Of a stretch of 64,000 nt of DNA, positions 20,528 through 31,950 are shown in pieces. The stretch is from Sthenelais limicola. Taxonomy: Eukaryota > Annelida > Polychaeta > Phyllodocida > Sigalionidae. Every line of letters starts with the position of its first letter. The first letter of the stretch is position 1. The position numbers and the translations under genes are program-made. The notes under the pieces were generated by a model, which made no database searches, was not told the origin of the DNA, and saw only the letters and a list, made by a program, of their open reading frames with translations. The stretch lies in NCBI GenBank assembly GCA_942159475.1, contig OW804097.1:5733685-5797684 (forward strand), read 5' to 3'.

Positions 20528-21054
20528 GGAGGAGGCCTCACACCGTTACACATCCTCCACAGTCCCTGCCATGTCCCTGGGCCTGATTAACATTGAATTG
20601 AAGAATCATAATATGGGATTAGAAGAATTAATACAGATAAAGGAAGAGAATCAGAGAACAGAAATCTGAGAAAAAAATAAACATCTGGAAATGAGGGGTT
20701 GATTTTTACTTGTGGGAATGATTGGTGATTTTTACAGAAGAACTGTGTCTGAGTGGCTTCGCAAAATCAAAACAAACTTCTGACTGACAAGGTAAAGTAG
20801 GTCTAGAGGATCTTTTGTTCATGGCTCATCTATATTGATATAGTTTAGCAAAATAACATTTTTTAATGTCATTATACAGTAGACCTTTTCATTTTTAAGC
20901 TTTATATTGATTATTTCATGAGAAATTAGGGTGAACGATTGACGATTACATTATCCATATTGTTGGCACATTAATACACAATTTGACTTCCTACTTGTTG
21001 TATGCACCTGGGAATGCATAATTCTCATGTTATTGGGAAAGTGCTGGCCATAGG
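20528..21054. other. Non-coding stretch
   Basis: AT-rich, no feature recognised. Confidence 0.5.
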
Positions 21055-21447
21055 TCAGACAAGCAAAATGAGCCTATATGGCCAGCACTCTTCCAAGGGA
21101 GGACCATGTAAATCATCCCTGCTCACAATGGGATTCAATGGGCTCCCAAGTTCTGTGAACCAGTGCTGCACTTTGCCACTTTTACTACCCTTCTTGGTTG
21201 TATTTGTAAAATATTTATAAAAATATGCACCAACTAGATCTCCTCCAGCTGCAGTGAGGTCAGACTGTATTCCAGCATTGCATCTGACACTACTAGTTGG
21301 CTGTGTCACTTGGGCCAACAGGCGTACCTTTCTGTGGGTGGTTACCTTTGGGTGCTGGGCATTCTGCTTAGCCAATTGGTCTACCATTTCTTCAAACTCT
21401 AACAATTTTGGTTTTGGCATAGCATTATATCCGAATGATATCACCAA
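21055..21447 (-). CDS. Coding-like open frame, hypothetical remnant
   Basis: 130 codons are open on the minus strand; the first plausible ATG is about 10 codons in. The peptide has mixed, protein-like composition (KPKLLEFEEMVDQLAKQN, then a glycine/lysine-rich segment with FYKYFTNTTKKGSKSGK) and is not low-complexity. No domain recognised. It begins exactly at the edge of repeat B (21446), so it may be a truncated transposon or gene relic cut by that insertion. Chance cannot be excluded. Confidence 0.3.
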   Translation of the reverse strand: MVISFGYNAMPKPKLLEFEEMVDQLAKQNAQHPKVTTHRKVRLLAQVTQPTSSVRCNAGIQSDLTAAGGDLVGAYFYKYFTNTTKKGSKSGKVQHWFTELGSPLNPIVSRDDLHGPPLEECWPYRLILLV

Positions 21448-21740
21448 TTCTGCTGAACCCAGTTAGCTAGATAGCATGCAAATTTAACAGCAGTGGCGCT
21501 GTAGGCTGAAATATCTCCCAGTAGGCTGAGACGGAAGCTTCCACCACCACTCTGTTAAGGTATTCGTGCCGGCCGCCACCCACGAGCAATAACTGTATGG
21601 GTATAACCATGTTTAGGCCTACTCTGTTTCTGAGGTTGCGGGAGCCATAACTGGAAGCTCCCGCCTTAGCTTTATCTCCGCCTCCAGGTGGCGTGACGGT
21701 CGGATAGCTTATTTTCACACTGTCAAGGGTAGGGAGAATT
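21446..21740 (+). repeat. Dispersed repeat B, copy 2
   Basis: Shorter copy of the sequence at 10479-10888, in the same orientation. It shares AGATAGCATGC, ATCTCCCAGTAGGCT, GACGGAAGCTTCC and CAATAACTGTATGGG blocks. Confidence 0.75.
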
Positions 21741-22484
21741 GCAAACCCTCCACCAGTGATGAGACTTCTACCATGAACACTAATTGGTTATATGCCTAAT
21801 TAATGAACAAGATCTTTTGTGCAATTAGATCCAAGCAAGGATCTGTCAGTACCTTCAATTCAACAATTGTATTCCTTGCATGAGTCAGCCCTAACATTTG
21901 CCTGGATTCAGTGTCTTGGTTTAGTCAATCAATCTTGTTTAATGTTTCAATCAGGTTCTTTGGTATCATAGGGTTGGCAGGTTCAGTTGGCATTGTCCTT
22001 CCTCATATTTGAGAAGTCATGTGGTTGAGGGATTGGTTTGGTGGGGGAGGTTTGGGAGGAGGTTTCCATGCATTACACAAGGGAGCTAGTAGGGGCATGA
22101 TCGGCTGGATAATTAAGCCAGGACTCATAAAATAGGGGGAGTATCTTCGTCGGCTAAGTGCCTCTCTACTTGTCCCAATGCTAGGTATATATATATATAT
22201 AGGTTGGCCCTAGGTGGTCGCCAACCCCTAGGTGTCATCGCTATCCCTGATGCACTGGATAATGCTCTGACCATATAAGCAAACTTGGGTAGGACTCTTG
22301 CCCACAAACTCAACATGGCACCATTGTCATGAACTAGTATTCCTGTATTGCTAATATTATATATATTAGTTACTGAATAATCGTTTGTATGTAACCAATT
22401 CCTTTAATTGGCAAGGTTTATTGTTTTGTAACCTTATTTTCATTACCTGGGCTTATGCATAGCTCACAAAGTAATCTGACCAAA
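21741..22484. other. Non-coding stretch before the LINE
   Basis: Includes a short TA dinucleotide run (about 22188-22200). A 63-codon open frame at 22125-22316 on the minus strand is not protein-like enough to call. Confidence 0.45.
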
Positions 22485-23127
22485 CTACTGATATTTTTTT
22501 TTTTAAAGCTTTTATTTAGACTGGGTAGCTCAAGTCCCAGCAATTGGGCTTTTCACTTGCCCTAGGTGACAAAGTCCTGTATATACAATAAGGTACAATA
22601 TTTACATTTATAGAAGTCGTTGCTGTGCCACTCTTAACTGGAGTTTTTAATCATGAGTGTTGGCTACGCTTCAAGAAAAGAAGAGTCTGATTTCGTTGTC
22701 TAAATTCAACATACCAAAATAATCAACAGGTTTTATATATAAAAAATGGATATTTAGAATGGTGATTAATGGGTGGTTCGATTTGGAGAGGTAAGAGAGA
22801 AATAGGTACATTAAGATAAGATAAGACACTACTTTGCCACTTTGTACTCGGAGATTGTACTCTTAGTGTTAGCAGGTCTTGGTTTGAGTGAGGGGAAAAG
22901 AAAAGGGTCAGGAGAAACAGAGGGAGGTCATGCGTTGGAGGGCGGGAAGAAAGGTCGTGGTCCTTAGTCGATTGGGGTGAATAGGGTGTTTAGCCATAGC
23001 TTTTGATTCGACTTGAAGGTTTCAATCGTTCCTATATTGCGTTGTTTGGCAGACAGTTCGTTCCAGGATTTTGCTGATTTTACCTGGATTTTGTTCTCAC
23101 CAAATCTAGTTCTGTAGGGGGGGATTT

Positions 23128-23780
23128 TCAGTGTTGGGGCCTCGTTCTGTCTAGTTTCTCTTTTGGGGGGGGATTTGTGAAATTGGCGTCTTTGCTTCTT
23201 TTGAACGCTAGTGTTCGGAGGCGAACTGTTCTTCTGTTGATTAGCAGGGGGATTCTAGCTCTGCTATGGAGTATATTTGTTGGAGTTTCATGGGGCAGTC
23301 CAAGTGATAGTTTAATCGCTTTGTTTTGGAGCCTTTGTAATTTGTCTAGTGAGGGTTTGTGGGTGTTATGGATTAGGATATCCCCATAATCAAAAAACGG
23401 TAGAATTTTTGTTTTGAAAATTTTGATTGCTGAGGTTGGGTTGATGTATTTTCTTATTCTGTGGAGCTGATGAATTTTGTAGGTTACCGTCTTAATTTGG
23501 TGAGCTAGTTGGTTTTTGAAATTTAGTCCCTCATCAATACTTAGACCTAGGTATTTATAGCTACCAACTTGCTTTAATTCATTGTTTTCATAGGAAATAG
23601 ACCTAATCTTAGCTATTTTTTTATTCTTTGAGGATCTGGTGAAGAACATTAGGTTTGATTTAGCTGCGTTAACTAGGAAAAGGTTGCATTTGCACCAACT
23701 ATGTAAATCATCAATGGCAGATTGCATCTGAGTAAATAATTCGTCTACTTTTTTACCGTGTATAGATGATGGTGTCATCC
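23128..23780 (-). pseudogene. LINE ORF2 part 2: RT thumb and C-terminal tail
   Basis: Continuation of the LINE protein after the frameshift. It contains the KSNLMFF and YKYLGLSID motifs that follow the YADD box in non-LTR RTs, and an LPFFDYGDIL/LDKLQRLQNKAIKL segment typical of the C-terminal domain. It ends in a basic tail. The part of this frame before about 23780 overlaps part 1 and is not translated in the parental element. Confidence 0.85.
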
Positions 23781-25575
23781 GCGTATAGTGAGAGGTGGGA
23801 GTTTCTAATTCCTTTGGCCAGATCATCAATGAAAATAATAAAGAGTAATGGGCCAATTATGGAGCCTTGAGGTACGCCTGTTAAGACCGAAACCGGTGTT
23901 GAGGTGAGGTTGTTTACTATGGCAAGCTGTTTTCTGTCATGGAGATAGGACTTGCACCAGTCAAGTAGTTTACCTCTAATGCCAATATGATTAAGTTTTT
24001 GAAGAAGAATTTTGTGGTTCACCATGTCCAAGGCTTTTTTGAAGTCGATATAAGATACTAGGGTGTCTATGTTGGAATCAAGGTTCCAGGCTATATCGTC
24101 TGTGAATTTGCTAATTGCACCTATTGTGGATTTTCCTGGTCGAAAGCCAAATTGTTTGGGATTTAGTATGTCATAAGCTTCGAGATATTCATAAATTCTG
24201 GTGTGTACAATTTTTTCTATGATTTTACTAGGAGTGGGAAGTAATGCTATTGGTCTATAGTTATTTATTTTATTTTGGTTACCTCCTTTAAAGAGTGGGA
24301 TGATTTTGGCTATTTTCCAGTCTGGGGGGACAGTGGCGGTGCTCAGGGATAGATTCAGACAGTGCGTGAATTCATTACATAAGGTTAGTAGGGCTAGTTT
24401 TAGAATTCTGTTGGGGAGGTGATCGATGGATGATGATTTGGTAGTGTTTATATTTTTCACAAGTTTCCAGACTTCGTTTACGTTGGTACTAATGTTTTCT
24501 ATAGAGCTGAGTGTTGGTGGGTAATTGGGGTTCCAGTTTGGTTGTAGACCTTTGGTTAGAGTAGTTGCTATGTTGATGAAGAAATCATTTACATATTGGG
24601 GAGTTTCTTTTTGATCTATGGGGTTGTTCAAATCATCTGTTAGATTTAGAGTATTGGACTTCTTGTTTGAGGGGGATACTACATTTATAATTTCCCAGAA
24701 TTTTTTCTGGTCGTTTGAGTTATTTTCTAATTCACTTAAAATAAAGTCTTTTTTGGCGTTTTGGAGAGAGTGGTTAGTTGATGCTCTCAGAGTTTTTGCG
24801 GTTTGCCAGTCCAACTCCGATTTGGTGTTTTTAGCTACTTTTCTGGCTCTGTTTTTCTCTTTTATTTGGTCAATGATTTCTTGTGTTATCCAAGGGTCTC
24901 TGCTGGTTTTAATTTTGATTTTCCTAAAAGGGGCTACTTGATCTAGGAGGGTAGTTATTCTAGAGAGGATTAGTTGCCATGCTTCAACTGGGTCTGTGAG
25001 TTCCGAAAACTTGTCCCAAGCAAATTCATTTCTTAATTTGAATTTAAAGTCTGGGTCATTGAAGTTTTTATAGGATCTACTCATTTTGATAGTCGATTCA
25101 AATTTATTTTTTGCTTTCTTCCTAGTCACGTATGTCATTTCATGGTCGCTTAAGTTGGAGTTCAGGACTCCAGCTTGCGAGACTATGTCAGAGTTCGTAT
25201 AGATGTGGTCTATTAGGGATCCTGTTGGTATTTTATCTTTGTTTAAGTGGAATCTGGTGGGGGTGGTTATCTTTTGCGTTAAGTTGAAGTTTGACTCAAG
25301 TTCTTTCAAAAGTTTTTTATCTTTACTATTTTCCAGATAGTTTATGTTGAAATCACCAATAATAAACACTTCCGCTTTAACATTTGAGGTTAACTGAGAA
25401 AGGGTGGTAGGAAGATACTCTATTAACTGGTCAGTAGAACCATTTGGTGGTCTGTATAGACAGCCCACGAAGATGGGTTTGGTGAAGTTTAAGTTTAGTC
25501 TAGCCCAGATACATTCCACATGTTTTGAGCTGATGTTGACTTCAGAGATGAGAGTACAATTTATTTCTTCTATCC
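23753..25575 (-). pseudogene. LINE ORF2 part 1: endonuclease C-terminus and reverse transcriptase
   Basis: The frame is open from the truncation point (about 25575) to a stop at 23753-23755. Endonuclease motifs: GDFNINYL near 25350 and LSDHEMTYV near 25150. RT blocks: AKIIPLFKGG, NNYRPIALLP, FGFRPGKST, the D-containing SYIDFKKALD, GVPQGSIIGP and catalytic LYADDT near 23775. A one-base shift in or beside an A6 run just after YADDTIIYT ends this frame. The rest of the RT continues in the 23128-23856 frame. Confidence 0.9.
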
Positions 25576-25585
25576 ATTGCTACTG

Positions 25586-26195
25586 GTGATTTCATGTACT
25601 GAAATGTTTGAGACTTGTGAACTTAGTTGGTTCGGTAGTGATGAATGTCAATGTATCATTATTCATGGGGTATGATTGTATTCAGAGGTATTCCCCCTTT
25701 TTGGCTGTATTGTTATCGGGGTGAGGTTGAGTATTTCCATGTATTCCCCCTCTTGGCTATGTTGTTAAAATGGTTAGGTCGAGTACTTCTGAGTATTGCC
25801 TTCTCTTGGTAATTTTAGGGCGACTTTCATTTTTATACATCCCTAAATTGTTGCCAGTATTTGATATTCAGTATGATTGTATTATCATAGCATATAGCCC
25901 ACTTTTTATTATTCACTTTATTATCTTGATGTGGTATCTTATGCTTTAATCTGTTTTAATTATCTACTCTATCAGAGTTCCTCTCAGAGTATTTAATCAG
26001 GGGGAGAACTCACCAGATTAAATAGTATATTCTTTAATTCAGTTTATGTCATGATTTAAGCATGTATTTGTTTGATTTGAACAGATGGTTGTTCATTTAT
26101 AGATATGATTGTACTCTAAAATATATACAGCATGATAGGTGATTATTGGTTTTAGGAAATCAAACCTCTGTTTGATTTAGAAAGAGGGGAGGGAG
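25586..26195. other. Likely internal remnant of an LTR retrotransposon
   Basis: No ORF. The sequence has repeated G(A/T)TATTCCCCCTYTTGGCT(A/G)T motifs (near 25690 and 25745). It ends with AGAAAGAGGGGAGGGAG, a good polypurine tract, immediately before an LTR-like sequence. Confidence 0.45.
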
Positions 26196-26389
26196 TGATG
26201 TCATATATTGATATGTGATCTGGATTTGAATAGTAACCCCCCTCACCTGTGACCCCCGCTACCCTTTGATGTAACCTTGGTAGCATGGGAGGGTCACATG
26301 GTCAAGCCACGCTTGACCACACATAGCTTTAATAAAGACAATGAACCAAGACTCTGACTGGCATGCATCTATCGATACTAAACTCTACA
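26196..26389 (+). repeat. LTR-like sequence (3' LTR of a decayed element)
   Basis: About 194 bp, starting TGATGTCATATATTG right after a purine tract and ending AACTCTACA, with AATAAAGACAATG near 26330. The structure fits a short Gypsy LTR. No partner LTR or target duplication was found, so the exact ends are provisional. Confidence 0.5.
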
Positions 26390-27387
26390 AAATAGCTATA
26401 ATATAACACTCTGCACTATATATTCTTGAGCATATTACTTAGATATCTATAAGGTGGAGACCAGGCACTGGATTTGTATTCAAGCAAGCCTTTTGTACAG
26501 TTGCAACACATGGTTGGGTTCATGAGGTCCATGTCCTCCCTAGGACTAAAATCTGCTTAGCTTTCTAAGCACAGGTTGCAAAAGTTGAGCTCTCATCCGC
26601 TGTGACCCCCAGGTCTTTGCTGTCTCTAGCTCTTGATGTTCACCCTTCTCATTCCCCATGGTGTGGCTGTGCTATGGATTGTTGTGACCTAGGTGTAGTA
26701 ACCTGCACTTGTCAGGATGAAAGCACATCTGCATCTTGTATCATTTTTGGATGTTGTTGAGGTCCTGTTGTATGTTTGTTGTGTAGTCTATATAAGAGTA
26801 CAACATACAGTCCTAGTCTGCAGGCTGTTTAAATGTCTTGCTGAGCGAAAGACCTCTTCACAGCTTGAAAGCTACCATGCAAGTTGTGTCACACCTACTT
26901 GACTGGCTTCTATTGCAATTGGTTCTCCTCAAGGTAACACTCATTGTATACATTGATGTATTCACTGATCTAAGTGAATTGTTTTTTTATTATCACTAAA
27001 TGAAAAAGTAGGGGTCAGGAACCATTCATACCCTTGTGCTCGGTCAAGCTGCTCCATCGCACAGTTGTGGATTGACCTTGGGAGTCTAGTCAATTGTACA
27101 TTGGGGTAAGTGTACATTGAGGTTAGCATAAAACTGTAGGCTACAGGTAATGTAAATCATTTATGATTTGGCCATATCTTACATTTCAGCAATATGATCT
27201 GTGTACATATTGGAGAAATGTTTTTTCCTGTGGTGTCTTTGACTACCAGCATTATGTTTTTTAGCCTTGGTCAATTGATGTTTTATGCAGAGAAGACCAA
27301 TGTGTTACTTTCCTAGACTCAGGAATGACATTAAGTGAAAAATAACCAGATGAGCTGAGGAGGCTAAGGGCAAAAGAAGTTGCTCTG
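26390..27387. other. Non-coding stretch
   Basis: No gene or dispersed repeat recognised. Confidence 0.45.
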
Positions 27388-27645
27388 TTATTCACTACTG
27401 CGTCTACGACGAAGCACTATCTCACGAGTAGAAATAAGGTGCTCAGCCCCATTAGCCCATCTAAAAACTAAATCTATATAGTCCATCTTGGAATAGTCCT
27501 TCTTCTTGGTGTCAGATTTAAACACATAGAAATCTGGTCTGATTGCTTTACCTTTCTCATCTTTAGGCAGTGTTAATTTGGTCAGACCATCAGATCCAGC
27601 TCCAGTAAGGGAGTCTGCTGTTACAAAGTTTTGGCATTTGTAGGG
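27388..27645 (-). CDS. Start-less coding-like frame, C-terminal fragment
   Basis: 85 codons are open on the minus strand between an upstream TGA (27646-27648) and TAA (27388-27390), without an initiating ATG. The peptide is strongly protein-like: SLTGAGSDGLTKLTLP, then KAIRPDFYVFKSDTKKKDYS, then DLVFRWANGAEHLIS, ending LRRRRSSE. An acceptor-like TTTGTAACAG lies within its first codons, so it may be a last exon. Alternatively it is the tail of a degenerate transposon ORF. Not recognised. Confidence 0.4.
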   Translation of the reverse strand, partial: PYKCQNFVTADSLTGAGSDGLTKLTLPKDEKGKAIRPDFYVFKSDTKKKDYSKMDYIDLVFRWANGAEHLISTREIVLRRRRSSE

Positions 27646-28228
27646 TCAGGAATAGTATTTGAAGGGTAATGGCAAGTCCCTGAATGGGCAAGGAACACCT
27701 GAAGGGATTACCTGGGTGCAATCCCCTCATGTTAATTGGCCAGGTGGGTTGTGACTAATCAGGCTGCGGTATTAATCATTCTCTCGCTAGCTGTTGGACA
27801 GGTAGGAGCTAGTACACATGAATTAAAAATTACCGATGTGGCACAATGAGTATTTTGTTTTTCAATATTGCCTGCCTTCCCCTCATCGTAAACAATGCCC
27901 TCTCAGCCGCATAGACAGTCATAGCGTCCATGCTGCAAAATGCATGAAAATTTAAGGGGAGGGGCAGGGGAGGGTTGTAAGCTAGCACAGAAAATCAAAA
28001 ACACAACTGCTCATTGTGTTGAGCAAAGCATGAATGGTGGACAATAATCACAAAAGTCATCACTCAGGTACATAAATGACATTTTTTTTACATGGCTAGT
28101 GGGTGATTTATGCTGTGTAGGACTGATAAGGAGTGGCACCGTTTAGAGGAAGGTGCCCATGATTTTTGGTCCCATAGGGGAACAACATTTTAACCAGTGG
28201 ATCCATTTGTTTTTGAACTCTAAGCATC
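27646..28228. other. Non-coding stretch
   Basis: No supported feature. A G-rich run lies near 27955-27980. Confidence 0.4.
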
Positions 28229-28699
28229 TTGCAAGAAGAGTCATCCAAGGCTAAGTCTGTGCAACTTGGAGGGCCTGAGGAGGATTATGGGAAACATTTG
28301 GATTTCTCCAAACGGATTAACATTGATGACGACGACTTACCTCCTGACGATGATGAACCTCATATTACCAAGGAGTCAGTGGACACTCTCTTACTTGCTA
28401 ATGCTGCTAGCAATGCCCAGATGAATGCTCTGGTTGCAAAGTTTGGTTTATTGTTCGGTCAAGCTAGTAGTGGTGGTGGTGGTGGTGCTAGGCCTAAGAC
28501 GACTGGGCCTCCTCCATTGACTGTACCCCCTGTCACTATCACTGTCAGTCAGGCCGCACCACATGTGTATCAGCTGCCTATCAATGCCCCTGCAGTCACC
28601 ACTTCGACCACTGGTGTCACTCCTACTACCGCTGTCATTTATATAAATATATGCTTACAACTTAACCTAACTGCTATTCATAATGAATATTCAGAATAA
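28229..28699 (+). CDS. Coding-like frame, hypothetical (possible gag-type fragment)
   Basis: 156 codons; the first ATG-like start is not well supported. The N-terminal part is acidic (INIDDDDLPPDDDEPH), followed by a predicted helix (VDTLLLANAASNAQMNALVAKFG), a glycine run and a threonine/proline-rich stretch that dissolves into AT-rich sequence near 28640. Composition and codon pattern look coding up to about 28640. It resembles N-terminal portions of retrotransposon or parasite-type Gag proteins only in a general way. No domain recognised. Confidence 0.35.
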   Translation: MQEESSKAKSVQLGGPEEDYGKHLDFSKRINIDDDDLPPDDDEPHITKESVDTLLLANAASNAQMNALVAKFGLLFGQASSGGGGGARPKTTGPPPLTVPPVTITVSQAAPHVYQLPINAPAVTTSTTGVTPTTAVIYINICLQLNLTAIHNEYSE

Positions 28700-29510
28700 C
28701 GTTCTTATTCTTTCCCTAAATAGAGTACACTGAACTTCTAAGGAAAGTTAGAATTAAATAAACTGAAAACAATACAGTTGTTGGTCAGAATTATCAGATG
28801 TTTTACACCACAGTTGACACATGTCTCTGTCACATAAATCTATATTAAAGTTCTCAGACCACTGTTCAATGGAAATGCACCAGGAGATAACCCTGTCATC
28901 ACAGGGAGTCAAATGACCATTCCTACCCCCAACCATCCCCACAAGGACTAATACATACACCCTTTCATAAGGTTCAGCTTATTCCTCATAAACATTTTTG
29001 CTCAATTACTCTACCTACCAGCCAAATTTCAGAATTCTAAGTAATATACCTCCCAACTTATTGTACCATTTGTTGTCCCATGATTGTCTCATCATCTTAC
29101 AGTATCCGGAACCATGGTTACACCCTGTTGCGTCCAAAAGTAGACATATGCACTAATGATGAAATCCGTACAGACTTTTCCTCTGTGGTACAAGCTATTT
29201 CTCATATTACAAATACTTTTCCAACTGCTAACTTCCTATGTTCGGGCAGATTTGACTATTTCCAGATCAAAAAGTTCCATGTCTGTGGCGATTTCTCCAT
29301 GTCAGCCTCCTTTTCCACTATTTCTCTTAAATAATCACCACAGAAAAGTATGTCACGGCACCTTTTTCCTATGTCTCCTATAGTATGTCCTATTTCCCCT
29401 ACATGAAAAGCCATGTCTGGCTCCTCTGATACCTATGTCAAGATTTGGTCTTTCTTTTCCAATCGATTTCCTCCCTGGTACCCTCCTTTTCTACCCATAC
29501 AAAAGCAGAC
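28700..29510. other. Non-coding stretch
   Basis: AT-rich and pyrimidine-biased. The short open frames show no protein character. Confidence 0.5.
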
Positions 29511-29752
29511 ATGGGTCAGATTTTCAGAAAATGTACAATTGGCAGCTGTACACATTTAGTATATTCTGCTAAATTAGGCTGCAATTTGGTCAATATTATG
29601 TAAATTCCTGTACATTTGGCATTGCATTGATTCTAGATATCTGTTTGGTTAGGTTGAACTGTATTTTGAACTTTATTTTGGTCTGAAATTTGGGTTATTG
29701 GAGAGGATTGGTGAAGATGAATTGTATATTTTCTGAACATCTAACCCACATG
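29511..29752 (+). mobile_element. MITE family A, copy 3
   Basis: About 242 bp with the full left terminus ATGGGTCAGATTTTCAGAAA and right terminus ...TTTTCTGAACATCTAACCCACAT. Confidence 0.88.
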
Positions 29753-29854
29753 AGTAGTGACTCAGTGTTATGTAACATTATCCACTACCCCTGACTGTGG
29801 GCACACCAGCTATCTTTGTAGTGTAGCAGTGTTACATAACACATCCAATACATC

Positions 29855-29965
29855 TTCTCTTCCTTTCTCTTTCTCCCTCTTTCCCTCTCCCCTCCCGCTC
29901 ACCCCCCCCCCCCCTCCCCCGCTCACCCACCCTCCCTCTCCCTCTCACCCTCCTTCTCCCTCCCA
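29855..29965. repeat. Pyrimidine-rich microsatellite
   Basis: CCTTTCTCTTTC/CCCTCTCC-type tract with a C13 run. Low complexity. Confidence 0.85.
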
Positions 29966-30004
29966 GTCATGTTGGGGTAGGAATACATCATGGTACATTT
30001 GGGT

Positions 30005-30205
30005 GAAAAGGAGTGGATATTTGGAAAAGGAGTGGATATTCGGAAAAAGAAAAGGATATTCCAAAAAGAAATGGATATTCCAAAAAGGAAAAGCATATTC
30101 CTAAAAGGAAAATGATAATCCGAAAAGGAAAAGGACATTGGCAAAAAGGAAAAGAAAGTTGACAAAAAGGTATTGGATATTCCAAAAAGAAAAGTCTTGG
30201 ATATT
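30005..30205. repeat. Degenerate ~19-bp minisatellite
   Basis: About ten imperfect units of AAAAAGGAAATGGATATTCC type. The open frames over this region on both strands reflect the periodicity. Confidence 0.75.
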
Positions 30206-30344
30206 TTTGATTTTTCCTATTTCGCGTTTATATCCTTTCAGATTGGGGACAAAACACACCCCAAAGTCATATCTAATAGGCATTTTATGCATCAATGTGA
30301 CATTTTACTTATTGTGCTCATTGTTAATCAATTGATGAATGTGT

Positions 30345-30950
30345 TGTAAAGAATTGCAATTCTTGCGAGCGGAATTTACCCATAGAGTGGCCGTCCCCCC
30401 CCTCCCCCTCTTCCCCCCCTCCCCTCCGCCTGGGCCTCGACCGCCACGCGGGACCTGGGTGGAGCGGGGGAGAGCGGGGCACTGGACATCTGTTGTTATG
30501 TGTCTACCTGTTTGATTGTCTTAGCAACCGAAATAGCATCGCCAATTGTTCTCCGGCGTGACTCTCATTACGGGGTGGGGGGAAGGGACTGGGGGAGGGA
30601 GGGGACGCTACATGCTTGGGTCAGGGATAATGGGAGGGGAGGGGGGGTTGAGGGCAAGGGATCCTCCGCGCAGGCGCACAGCGCATGACCTTGGCGTGGG
30701 AGAGCGCTGGGGGTCATGATCATGTGGAGGAGGATCCCCCTCAGCCAATCATAAGGGTGGATCGCCGGGAGCGCACTTTGCTATACCCATTTTGATGCTA
30801 ATGAATAATTAACGTGTGACTATAAATAAAGAGGACAGAGTAAGCTTGGACACACCTTGCTGCCTGGCCGAAGACTACTATCATCCGACTTCTCTGACTT
30901 CATCATTTTACATACCGAATCTCTGGGCAAATTGCCATTGCATTCTCACA
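30345..30950 (+). repeat. 5' LTR of the gag-only element
   Basis: Starts TGTAAAGAATTGC and ends GCATTCTCACA. Contains long C- and G-runs and a combined TATA box and polyadenylation signal TATAAATAAAG at 30821-30831. Differences from the 3' LTR include three G-to-A changes (CGCACAG to CACACAG, GAGCGCAC to GAGCACAC, AACGTG to AACATG), each at a CpG. This fits cytosine deamination since insertion. Confidence 0.92.
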
Positions 30951-31272
30951 CTGGCGACCATTCGAAGAGACGACTTGCTAAAATAGCAAAACCCTCATCT
31001 TGAAGTCAGAGAAAAACCAGGCGAGCAAATGAAGAACAGGACTGGGTGAGTGGAAATCTGAACTCTGATTTTGCTTGTATATTATTGTGGAATGTGTGGG
31101 AAGCGGATCTGGGGACACTGTACAAAATTGGGTGCAATGATCACACTTAACCACTCATAATACTTGGAGAGTGCGTGAGAAATGCCTAGAGCTTTTATTT
31201 CGCTAGGTCCTTGGGTTCTGTATGTTTAGATCTGTACCTTGTACTGTCTAGTTACTCTCTCTAAAAACCGCA

Positions 31273-31950
31273 ATGGAGGTTGATTGGGCGCTAGATGCAG
31301 AGGCGGTTGCTGCTCTAGATGTCAATCAAAGAAGGGCAAGGTTTGCGGCAATCAAAGAGATCCGAAGGCGTTTGGAACGCCATGGATCTATGTTGGGAGC
31401 CAATGATGGTTCCAACAAGGACACCTTGAGAGAGTGGCTGGATGGGATCAGCAGGGCAAAAGCCTATTGTGCGGCCAATGATGACCTCACTTTAGAGCTT
31501 TTGGGGACGCTTGCTAGTGGGCCTCTAGCGAGGTGTGTGGCAGCGTTCCTGCAGATAGCAGAGAACAGAACCTGGGATCTGGCAAGGGCAGAGATTTTCC
31601 GACTCTTCATGAATGAAGAGGAGGAACAACAGCTCAGGGCACGCCTCACTGATCTTTATCAACTCCCGTACAAGGATGCTAAGCAGTATGGACGCAAATT
31701 CCAGCTGGCGTCTCAAAGGGCATATAGCATGGATGATTTAAATCATGATATTGTCCAAGAGACGCTAGTAAGGAATTTTGTGGGAGGACTGAGGGACGAG
31801 CAGATACGTCATGACGTATTTGCCGCTCGTCCTCTGACTCTGGCTGAGGCTATCACTCAAGCCTATTCCCGCCCCTTTGAACACCTCCCCGCCCACCCCT
31901 CTACCTCACCATATTACGCTGCCAATCTCGGACTGACCAGGATGAAGTAA
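31273..31950 (+). CDS. gag: Gag-like capsid protein of the gag-only LTR element
   Basis: 225 aa from the ATG at 31273. The core (about residues 45-150) looks like a retrotransposon Gag/capsid domain: helical, with LREWLDGISRAK, then LASGPLARCVAAFL, then TWDLARAEIFRLF, then the LTDLYQLPYKDAKQYGRKFQ block that matches the family's second half. No zinc knuckle follows, and the ORF stops soon after a proline-rich stretch (HLPAHPSTSP). The product is presumably a self-assembling capsid able to package the element's RNA, with enzymes supplied in trans; this is inference. The ORF is intact. Confidence 0.8.
   Translation: MEVDWALDAEAVAALDVNQRRARFAAIKEIRRRLERHGSMLGANDGSNKDTLREWLDGISRAKAYCAANDDLTLELLGTLASGPLARCVAAFLQIAENRTWDLARAEIFRLFMNEEEEQQLRARLTDLYQLPYKDAKQYGRKFQLASQRAYSMDDLNHDIVQETLVRNFVGGLRDEQIRHDVFAARPLTLAEAITQAYSRPFEHLPAHPSTSPYYAANLGLTRMK

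Larger units (their letters stand above)
22491..25579 (-). mobile_element. 5'-truncated LINE (non-LTR retrotransposon)
   Basis: The minus-strand coding region holds the C-terminal half of an apurinic-type endonuclease followed by reverse transcriptase. A 0.6-kb 3' UTR then ends in AATAAA plus a short A-tail (T-run at 22494-22503 on the plus strand). CTACTG occurs directly outside both ends (22485-22490 and 25580-25585) and is a candidate short target duplication. The 5' end is missing and the reading frame is broken, so this copy is dead. The arrangement fits the CR1/L2/Jockey group; the clade cannot be fixed by eye. Confidence 0.88.

Noticed and set aside
30500..30688. 62-codon open frame present twice (also 33043-33231)
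   Set aside because: Sits wholly inside the two LTRs of the gag-only element; duplicated because the LTR is duplicated.
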